From NCBI GenBank assembly GCA_020740775.1, contig JAHEWK010000015.1, positions 1,736,001 through 1,800,000 on the forward strand: DNA of 64,000 nucleotides, read 5' to 3'. This DNA is from Ilyonectria destructans (taxonomy: Eukaryota > Ascomycota > Sordariomycetes > Hypocreales > Nectriaceae). Both the position numbers and the translations under genes were made by a program. This document shows, piece by piece, positions 1 to 8,908 of this stretch. The notes beneath the pieces are model-generated. The model did no database searches, had not been told where the DNA came from, and saw only the letters and a list, made by a program, of their open reading frames with translations. Every line of letters starts with the position of its first letter. The stretch's first letter is position 1.

Positions 1-291
1 AAAGAATCACGCTATATAGTTAGCATTGTGAGGTCAACGATGTGTATTGAGCTGGGTTGACTACCTCGCTAACTAAGCGAGGCTATTTCGGGTCGTAAGG
101 GCCCCGGCTGCCTGAGGCCACAACCACGGGGACAGCGGCTGTGGGCTCCGTTCCACAGCTAGTGCATACTGAAACGTATTCCTTACACCGTTGCTGATAT
201 GGCGCAGTGATTGTTCTTGGTCAGATAAATCCTATGAAATCAACATCTCGTTACATCCCCAAAGATCTTTCAATATCTGGTGCCGCTCGTC
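1..291. other. Intergenic, no gene seen
   Basis: I see no gene here. The stretch is presumably the upstream region of the hydrolase that starts at 292; no clear TATA element stands out. Confidence 0.5.
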
Positions 292-1436
292 ATGGTTCAT
301 GTCCAGCCAAAACGACCTGGTGAGAACGGCTCGGGATTCATTGTTTTCATCAGGGATGCAATTGCTTTTATGGGAATTATTGCTGTTGCCATGCCTGCCA
401 TGTTGTTATATTTAGCTACCCGGAGGCTTGGTTCAAACCAAGAATTGTCTCTCGGTGAGGACCTTCGTCGATCTTTGATTCGCGGGTATGTCATCGACAC
501 TCGTCTGCCCCTCCTCTTGAGTCTTAAACGCTTATGAACTGCTGCAGTGTATCCGTTATTCCGGTGGGGACCATCCTCCGGTACCTAAAACATCCAACTG
601 CCAGCACCATCTTAGCTTCCAACAGATTCAGGGACTCCGGCGATCAGTTATGCATCAGAGTTTCGACAGGTGCGTGCGAGGGCTATTGGATCTGCAAGGG
701 ACCGCCTGGCAACTCTCAGACGCCAAAGGAGAGTGACGTCGTGCTGCTGTGGATGCACGGAGGAGCGTATTGCTTTGGGCACCCCTTGGCTGCCGCTGTC
801 AGTTTGCTACGAGTTGCAGAGATTATGGCTGCTCGCGGTGTCTCCATCAGTATCTTTTCGGTGGAGTACACCCTGGCGCCAACAGCCGTCTTTCCATGGC
901 AGCAACTAGAGTCTGTCGCAGCATACCGCCATCTTTTGGAAGTCGAAAATATCAAGCCAGACAGGATCATCGTGGCTGGAGACTCTGCTGGTGGCCACTT
1001 GGCCTTGACATGCCTGATGGCTCTGCCCCAAGAGAAGCTCCCGAGACCAGCGGGAGCGCTGCTGTTGTACCCGTGGATCAGCCTCAAGAACTCGTCGCCC
1101 TCTTTCGAGCAAAACAAGAATAAAGATATGCTCAATAAGAAACTGCTCGACCGTTGCGCGGAACTGGCAACTGGTGTGGCCACAAACGCGGATTCGGCCG
1201 AGATGGATCTCATAGATCTCACAAGACCGCTGCGGAACGGACTAACCTGGAAGCGAATCTTGCCAGCCCGGACATGGATCAACGTCGGCGCCCACGATGT
1301 GTTTGTTCACGACATTCAGACATTTGTCCAGGAGGCCAAGGTCAGCAGGGCCCTTGTTGACCTTGAGATCACCGCAGGAATGCCGCATGGTTGGCAATTC
1401 GTAGTAGACGAGCCATTGTGTTGCTCAACGAAGTGA
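292..1436 (+). CDS. HSL-type alpha/beta hydrolase, membrane-anchored
   Basis: Predicted carboxylic-ester hydrolase of the hormone-sensitive-lipase/steroid-deacetylase-like family, about 360 aa. Exons are 292-485 and 548-1436. The 62-bp intron 486-547 (GTATGT...TGCAG) restores the frame exactly, and translation from ATG 292 is chosen because the frame upstream has only a GTG. An N-terminal hydrophobic segment (residues about 11-35) looks like a membrane anchor facing the cytosol or ER. The oxyanion-hole HGG lies near residues 135-137, the nucleophile serine in GDSAGG near 211, the acid Asp in GAHD near 315 and the His in PHGW near 345, so the triad is complete. The natural substrate cannot be told. 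It is followed by a poly-C tract and an AT-rich block, so no operon-like partner is implied. Confidence 0.85.
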
Positions 1437-1468
1437 ATTGAAGTAAGATAACCTTGATGTATAATGAC

Positions 1469-1502
1469 CGCCCCCCCCCCGCCCCCCCCCCCTCCCCCCC
1501 CC
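1469..1502. repeat. Poly-C tract
   Basis: About 34 nt that are almost pure C, broken by one G and one T, lying about 30 bp after the hydrolase stop codon. The minus strand is a G-run that could form a quadruplex. Its length may be unreliable in the assembly. Confidence 0.8.
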
Positions 1503-1559
1503 AAACCTTCGCCTATCAACCTTCGACCAAACCGTCTGCCCCCGGATGACTTATGAAGC

Positions 1560-2040
1560 AGCCTGACGCCGAGCCTCCTTACGCCGAGCCTTCTCTAGCA
1601 GCCCTAGCAGCTCTAATAGCTACGTCCTATTCCGGCCTAGCTTTTCTAGCTCTTTTTTATCTATTTCTATAGTTATATTACTTATAACTATATCTTAAAG
1701 GGCGTTAAGCCTGCTCTATTATTATCTGTAGAAAATCTTTAGACTTTTATCTCTAGCTGCTATAGAGACAGTCTGGCAATCTAGCTATACTAGATTAATT
1801 TAATCTCTATTACTAAGCCAGGCTAATTAGATTTTAGCTTCAGCTGGATTCTTAAAGTATTAAATTTACTTTAGTATATTAAAGATTTTAATTTTTTTAA
1901 GTTAAAAAGCTTAATATTTAGTTATTATAGTAGTATTAGATAGGAAATACTTAAATTATAGATAAAACTGTATTTTTTTAACCTTATACCGGCAACTTAC
2001 TTATCTTGAGGGAGCAGACAGAAGTTAGATTAGTAGTAGA
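1560..2040. other. AT-rich RIP-like block without genes
   Basis: TA-rich sequence with many stop codons in every frame and no recognisable coding potential. The composition resembles a repeat decayed by RIP. The copia element inserted just to its right. Confidence 0.55.
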
Positions 2041-2133
2041 CAAGCGTTTTAGGCATTAATACCGCGACTTGGACCCTGCAAGCGAGGTCCCGGATGGAGT
2101 GATGCAGGGGAGTACCGGACTGGCCGAGGGCCT

Positions 2134-2138
2134 CTTGA
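2134..2138. repeat. Target-site duplication, left copy (CTTGA)
   Basis: The five bases CTTGA directly before the left LTR are repeated directly after the right LTR at 8035-8039. A 5-bp duplication is the normal size for Ty1/copia integration. Confidence 0.9.
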
Positions 2139-2389
2139 TGTCACACTGAGTGGATAGGATCACACTGATGATGATGAAAGCTCTTGATTTCTAGCTAAAG
2201 GACGGGCCTAGAGCCCGTCTTTATACATGATGAAGACGGCTGCTGCCGGAGGCGGCAGTCCGTCGCCGCCGCACAGGGGCCGGGGCCCTGTGGGTCCCGG
2301 GGACCGGGATCGTGGTCACAGGGCCGACTATGTGGTCTGAGAAGGAGAGGAAAGTCGTGTTATCTAGGAAATGACCCCAAAATGTAACA
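2139..2389 (-). repeat. 3' LTR of the copia element
   Basis: A 251-bp terminal repeat, beginning TG and ending CA on the plus strand, identical by eye to 7784-8034. For the minus-strand element this is the downstream LTR. Confidence 0.95.
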
Positions 2390-2391
2390 TA

Positions 2392-2398
2392 CCCCCCC
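2392..2398 (-). other. Polypurine tract of the copia element
   Basis: On the minus strand seven G residues lie two bases before the 3' LTR. This is the place and composition expected of the plus-strand DNA primer. Confidence 0.7.
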
Positions 2399-2545
2399 AG
2401 CTTGAAGGTATTCAAGCTGTTATCCTGAAAAGAATCCCTGTTGGAGGGATAGCTGAAATAGCTAAATTTTGCCCTGTTGAGAGGGACTGTTAGATAGCTT
2501 GGAAATAGCAGAAACAGTAGAGATAGTTAAGATAGGAAAATAGGG

Positions 2546-5500
2546 CTAGTCTTCGGCATCTGAATCAATCTGTGAGTCGATTACAGCCCTGATGTCAACG
2601 AGGCCTAGCTGCCGGACGAAGTCTTCGAATTTCTGGCCCGGCAAGGCTTTGGTCAGCCCGTCAGCTAGCATTTGAGCTGTTGGTGTGTATTTGATCCTGA
2701 AGAGCCGCTTTAGATATCCCTGTCTAGCCCAGCAGCTGTGGATGTCAACATGCCTGAGGGCGGTCTTGATCCTAGGGGTCTCGAGGGTCACGAGCCGGAT
2801 AGTCTGTTGGTTATCACACTCAATTTCCAGCTGCTGGTCTAGCTGAAGTCCTAGCTGTTGGAACAGCCGTTGGGTAGCTAGGGCTTCCTTAGCCGTGTGT
2901 GTGAAGGCAAGGAGCTCGGCTTCCGTTGAAGAGGTTGTGACTGTATCCTGTTTCCCGGCTTTCCAGCTGATAGGTCCGCCAAAGAGGGATAAGATTGATC
3001 CCTGGGACGATTTCCGGCTTATCTGATCATCCGCGAAGCTTGCGTCTGACGCGATTCGAAGGTCGCTGCTGATTTGGGCCGTAACCGTTGTCTTGGAAGA
3101 GCTAGGAGAGTCAGGGTTGCTAGGAAGGTCCCTGCCGTCAAATTGGATCGCTAGATATCGCGTTGCGTAGAGGTAACTGATGACGCCGGCTGCAATCCGT
3201 TGGTGATGGTCTGAGGGGTTGTTCAGATACTCAGCCAGCTTTGAGGCAGCCTTTGCTATGTCGGGCCTAGTGATGACCGCGATATAGTTGATGGAGCCGA
3301 CCTTTTGCTGGAAGAAGAGGATTTGGGCTAGCGTAGCCTGAATCGGGCTTGCGGACAGGTTATTAGTCGGCAGTGGATTTCCTTTGAAGCTTTCCTTGAG
3401 GACGATGTTGAATTTGGCCGCTATTTTCTCGATGAAAGAGTCCTGACAGAGCCACAGCTTTCTAGCCGGTCTGTCCCTTAGGATCCGGATCCCTAGGAAC
3501 CAGGTCAGGTTGCCCAAATCCTGCATTCGATACCGCGTTTTCAGCTGCTGGATCAGCTGCTCGGCGGCTAGCTGGTCTGCAGTCCGGTACAGCAAGACGA
3601 TGTCATCCACGAAGAAGAAGACTGTGATCCAGCTGTTGTTGCAGATACAGGGGTCTTCGTTGACTTGAGTCAGACCTAGCTGCTGGAAGGTCTGCAAGAG
3701 GTCTCGTTGCCAAAGTAAGGGGGATCTGCGGAGCCCGTACAGGGCTTTCTTTAGCAATAGCAGCCAACCAGGACGATAAAATCCATCAGGATAGCGGATA
3801 TAGACGATTTCGTCAAGGCGGCTGTTGGTAAAGGCGTTGATGGCGTCTAGCTGCCGAGCCTCGAGGTCGAATTTGGCGGCAATGGCCATCAGGACCCTGA
3901 ATGACTTCCCTGCTAAGGTTGCTGCATAGGTCTCTTTATCGTCATACGGCTGAAGATCCCCTCTAACAACTAGTCGGGCCTTGCATTTGATGAGGAATCC
4001 GTGCTTGTTGAATTTATATTTGAAGACCCAGGCCACGGGCAGGGCTTTCCCTTCAGCTTCTTCCTTAGGAACAGGCTCGAAGGTCCCTTGGGCTTGAAGG
4101 TTGTCAATCTCTAGATGACAAGCCTGTTTGAATTGGGGCCCTAGAGGATGATTTTCCAGGTCCTTGAAGGTCCTAGGCTCCGGAGGAAGGGTCCGTCTGT
4201 GGACCTTTTCCTCTCTTCCGGTGTAAAATGCAGTGGAAAAGCTAGCCGGCTGCCGGCCCTGTTGCCGTTGGGAGCTTCTCGAAGCTGGTCCGTATATTTC
4301 ATCAGGTCTGCGGCGGCGACGGCGTTGCCGAGGCTGTGGGCTAGGCTCCCTACTGACTGCTGGGCTAGCTGCCGGACTAGCTGTCAGACTGACTGCCGGG
4401 CTCGCTGCCGGACTAGCTGTCAGACTGACCGGACTAGCTTCCGGGCTAGCTGGAGAGCTGGTTGCCCTTGGGGTCAGGTAGGGGCCTTCGTTATCGAAGT
4501 CATCGAAGTCATCAAGGTCAGAGGTTTCTTGGTCCTTGGATTGAGTGGGCTCGAGGCCGCGGTCTTCATCGAAGTCAGGATCTTCGTCATCCTCAGGGTC
4601 GTCAAAGTCAGAGTCATCTGGGCTCTGGTGTTCAAGTGAGACCTCAATCGTTGACCTGATCTCTTCGTCATCTAGGTCTTGGGCTGCGGTCCCGGCTGCT
4701 AGGAAGACTGTCTCTTCCTCTGAGTCGGATTCAATGTGGTCAGGAAGCTGCTGCTGTAGCTGCTGTTGAATGGGGCCGGGATTGTCCTTTGGATCATAGA
4801 ATATATGTTCATTGAAGGTCACATCCCTGATCCTTCGGACCTCTAGTCTGCTAGGGACCCAGATCCTGTAGATGTTGCTGGAATCGTATCCAACAAGGTA
4901 TCCGATTTCTGCGTGGGCTGCTGTCTTGAGAGCCCGTTTTTGGGTGCCCTGCAGAGCTTCCTTAGTCAAGGGGTAAGCTCTGCATCCATAGGCCTTGAGA
5001 TGGCCAAGATCAGGCTGCATTTTGCCTGCGTAGCCGGTATCCCTTCCGTGGGCTTCCAGCCAGTTGTGGAGCTGCTTAAAGGGGGTCTTCCAGTTGCTGG
5101 ACTGCTGGGGCGATCTGTTGTGCAGATAGATAGCTGTTTTCCAAGTCTCGGGCCAGAGGTCGTCTGGAAGGTGGGCTCCAAGACCTATAGTCCTAGCCTT
5201 GGTCCCTATTACCCCCCCAGATCGCTCGGCAGGGCCATTTTGAGCAGGAGTGTGGATGGAAGTGGGCTCGTCCTCAATGCCTTTGAGAGCTATCCAGCTG
5301 TCGTATTGAGACCGCAGAGCCCTATCGTTGTCCCTGTGGATCCTACAGATCCCTAGGCCATACTGCCTTTGGATGGAAGCTTCGAAGGTCTTCAGGGCTG
5401 CTAGGGCTGCTTCTTGGGTCGCCTCTGATAACAGATACAGGAATATCATGCCTGTGTATTCATCCTTGATCAGAAGGGCGGCTGTTTTCCCGTTATAGCT

Positions 5501-5728
5501 TGTGGTCAGGGAGAAAATGTCAATGTAGACGCGCCAAAATGGCCTTGGGGCCCTAGCTTGAGGGCTCCGTCTCGAGACCTTCCTTTCTGCCTTGCCAAGG
5601 GAGCAGCTTTCGCAGTCAATTTGAATAGGGCCCTTGATCCGGGTCCCTGTGGTCTGAAAGACTAGATGCTCGAGGGCAGGGGCATTCAAATGACCTAGCC
5701 TAAGATGCCAAAGGGCAGCTTCAGCTGT
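2546..5728 (-). CDS. pol: Copia Pol: integrase, reverse transcriptase, RNase H
   Basis: About 1,060 codons in the same frame as gag, directly after its UAA stop. The order is: GAG-pre-integrase zinc motif (HLRLGH then CESC), integrase core with the D,D,E residues in YIDIF, HRDND and GPAERSG, an acidic and low-complexity Ser/Pro linker, copia-type reverse transcriptase (LYGLRRSP and the catalytic FVDD box), and RNase H with SDASFADD and SSTEAE near the C-terminus. No ATG lies at the beginning of the frame; the first in-frame Met is well inside the integrase. Expression would therefore need stop readthrough, or else the UAA is a recent disabling change. No other stop or frameshift is seen. Confidence 0.95.
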   Translation of the reverse strand, partial: TAEAALWHLRLGHLNAPALEHLVFQTTGTRIKGPIQIDCESCSLGKAERKVSRRSPQARAPRPFWRVYIDIFSLTTSYNGKTAALLIKDEYTGMIFLYLLSEATQEAALAALKTFEASIQRQYGLGICRIHRDNDRALRSQYDSWIALKGIEDEPTSIHTPAQNGPAERSGGVIGTKARTIGLGAHLPDDLWPETWKTAIYLHNRSPQQSSNWKTPFKQLHNWLEAHGRDTGYAGKMQPDLGHLKAYGCRAYPLTKEALQGTQKRALKTAAHAEIGYLVGYDSSNIYRIWVPSRLEVRRIRDVTFNEHIFYDPKDNPGPIQQQLQQQLPDHIESDSEEETVFLAAGTAAQDLDDEEIRSTIEVSLEHQSPDDSDFDDPEDDEDPDFDEDRGLEPTQSKDQETSDLDDFDDFDNEGPYLTPRATSSPASPEASPVSLTASPAASPAVSLTASPAASPAVSREPSPQPRQRRRRRRPDEIYGPASRSSQRQQGRQPASFSTAFYTGREEKVHRRTLPPEPRTFKDLENHPLGPQFKQACHLEIDNLQAQGTFEPVPKEEAEGKALPVAWVFKYKFNKHGFLIKCKARLVVRGDLQPYDDKETYAATLAGKSFRVLMAIAAKFDLEARQLDAINAFTNSRLDEIVYIRYPDGFYRPGWLLLLKKALYGLRRSPLLWQRDLLQTFQQLGLTQVNEDPCICNNSWITVFFFVDDIVLLYRTADQLAAEQLIQQLKTRYRMQDLGNLTWFLGIRILRDRPARKLWLCQDSFIEKIAAKFNIVLKESFKGNPLPTNNLSASPIQATLAQILFFQQKVGSINYIAVITRPDIAKAASKLAEYLNNPSDHHQRIAAGVISYLYATRYLAIQFDGRDLPSNPDSPSSSKTTVTAQISSDLRIASDASFADDQISRKSSQGSILSLFGGPISWKAGKQDTVTTSSTEAELLAFTHTAKEALATQRLFQQLGLQLDQQLEIECDNQQTIRLVTLETPRIKTALRHVDIHSCWARQGYLKRLFRIKYTPTAQMLADGLTKALPGQKFEDFVRQLGLVDIRAVIDSQIDSDAED

Positions 5729-7579
5729 TTAAGGCTGCTTTGGGTCCTTAGACGATTGAAATGATGATGCCGGCTGGTCTGACTGTATGACCTCGTTGAA
5801 TTCAATGACCCATTGACGATGCAGTCGTCTAGTTGAAAAGATCGTCTCTGTTCCTTTGAAAACGGTCCCTGTAGCCGGGTTCCAATTGTATCCCTTCCTA
5901 ATAAGAAGGTCTAGGGAGACGATGTTCGTGTGGAAAGCTGGGATGTAGGCCACTTCGTTCAGCTGGAACAGCCCGTCTTGGACCTGAAGATGAACCTTGC
6001 CGTAGCCTAGTATTTCCATCTGGAAGCCGCCTGCGTAGAGGACTTGGGGCTCCCTAGAGGGTTGATATCCTAGGAAACGGGATAGGTTGTTGCAGATGTG
6101 GGTGTCTGACCCAGAATCTAGGATAAAGGAATCCTTCAATGGATACACCTTCATCGCTGAAAAGGATGACTGCCCGGGCTGCTGACCGGGCCGTTGTGTG
6201 GGCTGCTGTCCCGGCCGATGACCGGGCTGCTGAGCCGTCTGCGGGGCCGTCTGCTGAGCCGTCTGTTGACCGGGCTGCTGGACGGGCTTTTGTGTGGGCT
6301 GCTGTCCCGGCCGATGACCGGGCTGCTGAGCCGTCTGCGGGGCCGTCTGCTGAGCCGTCTGTTGACCGGGCTGCTGGACGAGCCGTTGTGTGGGCTGCTG
6401 TCCCGGCCGATGACCGGGCTGCTGAGCCATCTGTTGAGTCAGTTGCTGACCGGGCTGCTGGACCAGCTGTTGCTGTGGTCCTAGGCCAAGGGAAATGCCG
6501 GCAAACGCAGATCCTCTGATCTGCCGGTCTTCGGGGGTCCCTGCCTGTTCCTCGGGCCTAGCTTCCTTCCTCTGGGCTTTCTCGATAGCCCTATCAATCT
6601 TTTCCTTCATCTTGGGCTCCTCGAGCCGCTTGTTGATCTTAGCCTTGATGTCTTCTTTTGCAGTCCATCCGGCCGGTCTGATCCACGTGATCAAGTAAAA
6701 ACATTCCCAATAGAAATGCCGTTTTCCGCAGAGACAGACGGGCTTGTTTGAAGATCCTGATTTTGCTGGCTTTGAAGCTGGAGTCGGGGCTGCAGCTGTA
6801 GCTGGAGGCTGTATCCCTTGGAAGCTAGAAAAAGCAGCCTTGCTAGCAGCTAGCTGTGAGGTGTGCCTTTCGAACATATTGCTGATCTTGATGCCGTCAG
6901 GGATTTCCTTCTTCCAATCCAGCCCGTCATTAGAGGCAAGATCCTCTATTTTTGCAAACCAATAGCCCGTAAAGTCAGGGTTGATATCGGAGACGGCTTT
7001 AAGGAAAAGTCGGGTTGGTCTGATGCCTTGAACATCCGGAAGGTTGATTTTCTGGGCTTCCGTAAGGACCTTCTGCCATCTGATAACCCATTGGGATAGA
7101 TTGGTTCTTTCCGGGCTCTTCAGGATGCCCTGGAATTGGGTCAGGATTGTGTCTTCCTTGTTCCAGTCCGTAGAATGAGTCTTATTTTTAAGAAGCAATA
7201 GCTGCTTAGCGATATCGTCCTCATCCTCGCCTTCGATTGTAGACTCATAGTTGCCAACGGTCTTTGAGATCAGCCGCTGGATAGCTCCTAGGGCCTTAAC
7301 CTTATCCCGATAGAGCTTGAATTCCGTTGAGTGTTGTTGCAAGAGGGCATCTAGAATCTTGACCTTTTCCGGGCTTAGGTCCTTGACTAGGGTCATGCTG
7401 GGGTCGGCATCTTGTGCTGTGGGAGTAGGAGGGGCTTTTAGGGGCTCCTTATCTATCTTAGAAGGGTCAATAAATTGCCAGACGTCTGCAGCTTTAGCCT
7501 CCTTTCGAATGACGGAAACCCATCTATTCCAATCACCGGGTTTTTGCAAGGTGACCCGGGAAGAGCTTTGTGGATCCAT
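5729..7579 (-). CDS. gag: Copia Gag and aspartic protease
   Basis: About 616 aa from ATG 7579 (an upstream in-frame TTG is not used). The N-terminal half is helical Gag. A CxC...H...C zinc-knuckle-like motif (CLCGKRHFYWEC) comes next, then a Gln/Pro-rich segment built of three 32-residue repeats. The aspartic-protease motif FILDSGSDTHIC follows. The frame ends with UAA at 5731-5729 and runs on in the same frame into pol. Gag forms the cytoplasmic particle that packages element RNA; the protease cuts the polyprotein. Confidence 0.93.
   Translation of the reverse strand: MDPQSSSRVTLQKPGDWNRWVSVIRKEAKAADVWQFIDPSKIDKEPLKAPPTPTAQDADPSMTLVKDLSPEKVKILDALLQQHSTEFKLYRDKVKALGAIQRLISKTVGNYESTIEGEDEDDIAKQLLLLKNKTHSTDWNKEDTILTQFQGILKSPERTNLSQWVIRWQKVLTEAQKINLPDVQGIRPTRLFLKAVSDINPDFTGYWFAKIEDLASNDGLDWKKEIPDGIKISNMFERHTSQLAASKAAFSSFQGIQPPATAAAPTPASKPAKSGSSNKPVCLCGKRHFYWECFYLITWIRPAGWTAKEDIKAKINKRLEEPKMKEKIDRAIEKAQRKEARPEEQAGTPEDRQIRGSAFAGISLGLGPQQQLVQQPGQQLTQQMAQQPGHRPGQQPTQRLVQQPGQQTAQQTAPQTAQQPGHRPGQQPTQKPVQQPGQQTAQQTAPQTAQQPGHRPGQQPTQRPGQQPGQSSFSAMKVYPLKDSFILDSGSDTHICNNLSRFLGYQPSREPQVLYAGGFQMEILGYGKVHLQVQDGLFQLNEVAYIPAFHTNIVSLDLLIRKGYNWNPATGTVFKGTETIFSTRRLHRQWVIEFNEVIQSDQPASSFQSSKDPKQP
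6190..6480 (-). repeat. 96-bp tandem repeats inside gag
   Basis: Roughly three copies of a 96-bp unit (32 codons) encoding Gln/Pro-rich motifs such as QQPGHRPGQQPTQ. The copies are nearly identical, with the third shortened, and none breaks the frame. Confidence 0.85.
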
Positions 7580-7768
7580 TGGGTCCAATAGGTGGGAGAG
7601 GGCGGCAGTGGAAGCTTTTGATCTAACCTAAAGAGAGATAACAGATCGGTCTCTAAAGGAAGGAAAAAGAGGGCTAAGCTAGGAGCCAAAAAGAGGGAAA
7701 AAAAAGAGGGCTCAAAGAATCAAGCTAGAAGGAGGGCTCATAGGAGGGCTAATTTAATAGCGAGGGCA

Positions 7769-7783
7769 AACCGGGCGCATAAC
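7769..7783 (-). other. Candidate primer-binding site
   Basis: Directly downstream of the 5' LTR on the minus strand the sequence begins GTTATGCGCCCGG. TTATG complements a CAUAA anticodon loop, as in copia elements that prime from the 5' half of initiator tRNA-Met. The match to the host tRNA was not tested. Confidence 0.5.
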
Positions 7784-8034
7784 TGTCACACTGAGTGGAT
7801 AGGATCACACTGATGATGATGAAAGCTCTTGATTTCTAGCTAAAGGACGGGCCTAGAGCCCGTCTTTATACATGATGAAGACGGCTGCTGCCGGAGGCGG
7901 CAGTCCGTCGCCGCCGCACAGGGGCCGGGGCCCTGTGGGTCCCGGGGACCGGGATCGTGGTCACAGGGCCGACTATGTGGTCTGAGAAGGAGAGGAAAGT
8001 CGTGTTATCTAGGAAATGACCCCAAAATGTAACA
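7784..8034 (-). repeat. 5' LTR of the copia element
   Basis: A 251-bp terminal repeat identical to 2139-2389. For the minus-strand element it would hold the promoter. Confidence 0.95.
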
Positions 8035-8039
8035 CTTGA
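8035..8039. repeat. Target-site duplication, right copy (CTTGA)
   Basis: Matches 2134-2138 and marks the insertion point of the copia element. Confidence 0.9.
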
Positions 8040-8908
8040 CGCTGCTGGACGTTGGTTCTACGCGAGAAACATTGCCATAGGAAAATCGAGCCTCGGTAAC
8101 TGCTGCAGCGTGCCTGTAAGACGAATCTTGCGTTTCAACCTTGGACTACGTGCTTTGGCATTCGCAAGCGTATGTGGCCAGCGCGACGTAGGGTTAGAAA
8201 CGACTACACAACGCTGTCTATGTCGAATTTCGACGATAAACCTCTAATCAACGCCATTGTGGGTGAATTCAGGCGTAATCTTGTGCTGGACATATTTCAT
8301 CTGTGCGTCATGGCCAATGAGAACCCACCATTTCACAGGCTCAGACAGACGGGGTGTGGCACCTCCAGTCCAAAACGACAAAAGTTTGCGAGGAGGCATG
8401 CAGGTGAAGTTGCGCTAGCTATAACAAACTGGTTTAGCTTGACGGGAGCTGAGCAAGGATGCTGGTTTGCGTGGATTTGTTGGTTCCTCTAGTCTCGGTG
8501 GATGTTTCTAGATGTGGAATGTTTGTGATGAATGCAGGATATTACGATGTGGATGGAAGAAGATTGAGATGACATGCGACGAAGCTCGCTAATCCGGCAT
8601 TCCTTATCTAATGTTAGATATGACTCGGAAATGAGGTGATCGCGTTGAATGATCTCTAAGCAGGAGTTCTTTTAAATGCAACAGCCTTAAAGTATATATA
8701 TAGCTAGGACTCGCCTCGCCAGCTCATGGCACCGCCGCATTTACCAAGATACGGCTTTATGCTGCATCAATTCTTGGCAGTAATAATAAGCCTTGAGGGA
8801 AATAAACAACGGCTCCCGATTCCATGTCAAATTATATCTGACTGGTCAAATACGCTCTCAAAGATGGACGCTTGTTACATCAATTCGCGAGTTTGCAACA
8901 TTGGGCTG
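8040..8908. other. Intergenic, no gene supported
   Basis: Only short frames without recognisable motifs. A TATATATA run near 8693-8702 has no convincing gene downstream of it. Confidence 0.5.

Larger units (their letters stand above)
2139..8034 (-). mobile_element. Complete Ty1/copia LTR retrotransposon
   Basis: A 5,896-bp element flanked by two 251-bp LTRs that I read as identical base for base, and by the 5-bp duplication CTTGA. The internal part encodes, on the minus strand and in copia order, Gag with a zinc-knuckle-like motif, aspartic protease, integrase, reverse transcriptase and RNase H. Identical LTRs mean a very recent insertion. The element is GC-balanced and free of the C-to-T decay of nearby relics. 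One in-frame UAA at 5729-5731 separates gag-protease from integrase-RT. It sits in an intergenic, partly AT-rich stretch between the hydrolase and the MFS gene, so no intact neighbour is disrupted. Confidence 0.96.

Noticed and set aside
716..1282. 188-codon minus-strand frame across the first hydrolase gene
   Set aside because: It lies wholly antisense to a gene with a complete catalytic triad and has no motif of its own.
4148..4639. Long plus-strand frames opposite the copia linker region
   Set aside because: They mirror the Ser/Pro-rich low-complexity part of pol and gag; the repetitive composition alone keeps them open.
8172..8492. 106-codon plus-strand frame right of the copia element
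   Set aside because: No ATG context, motif, signal peptide or splice pattern supports it.
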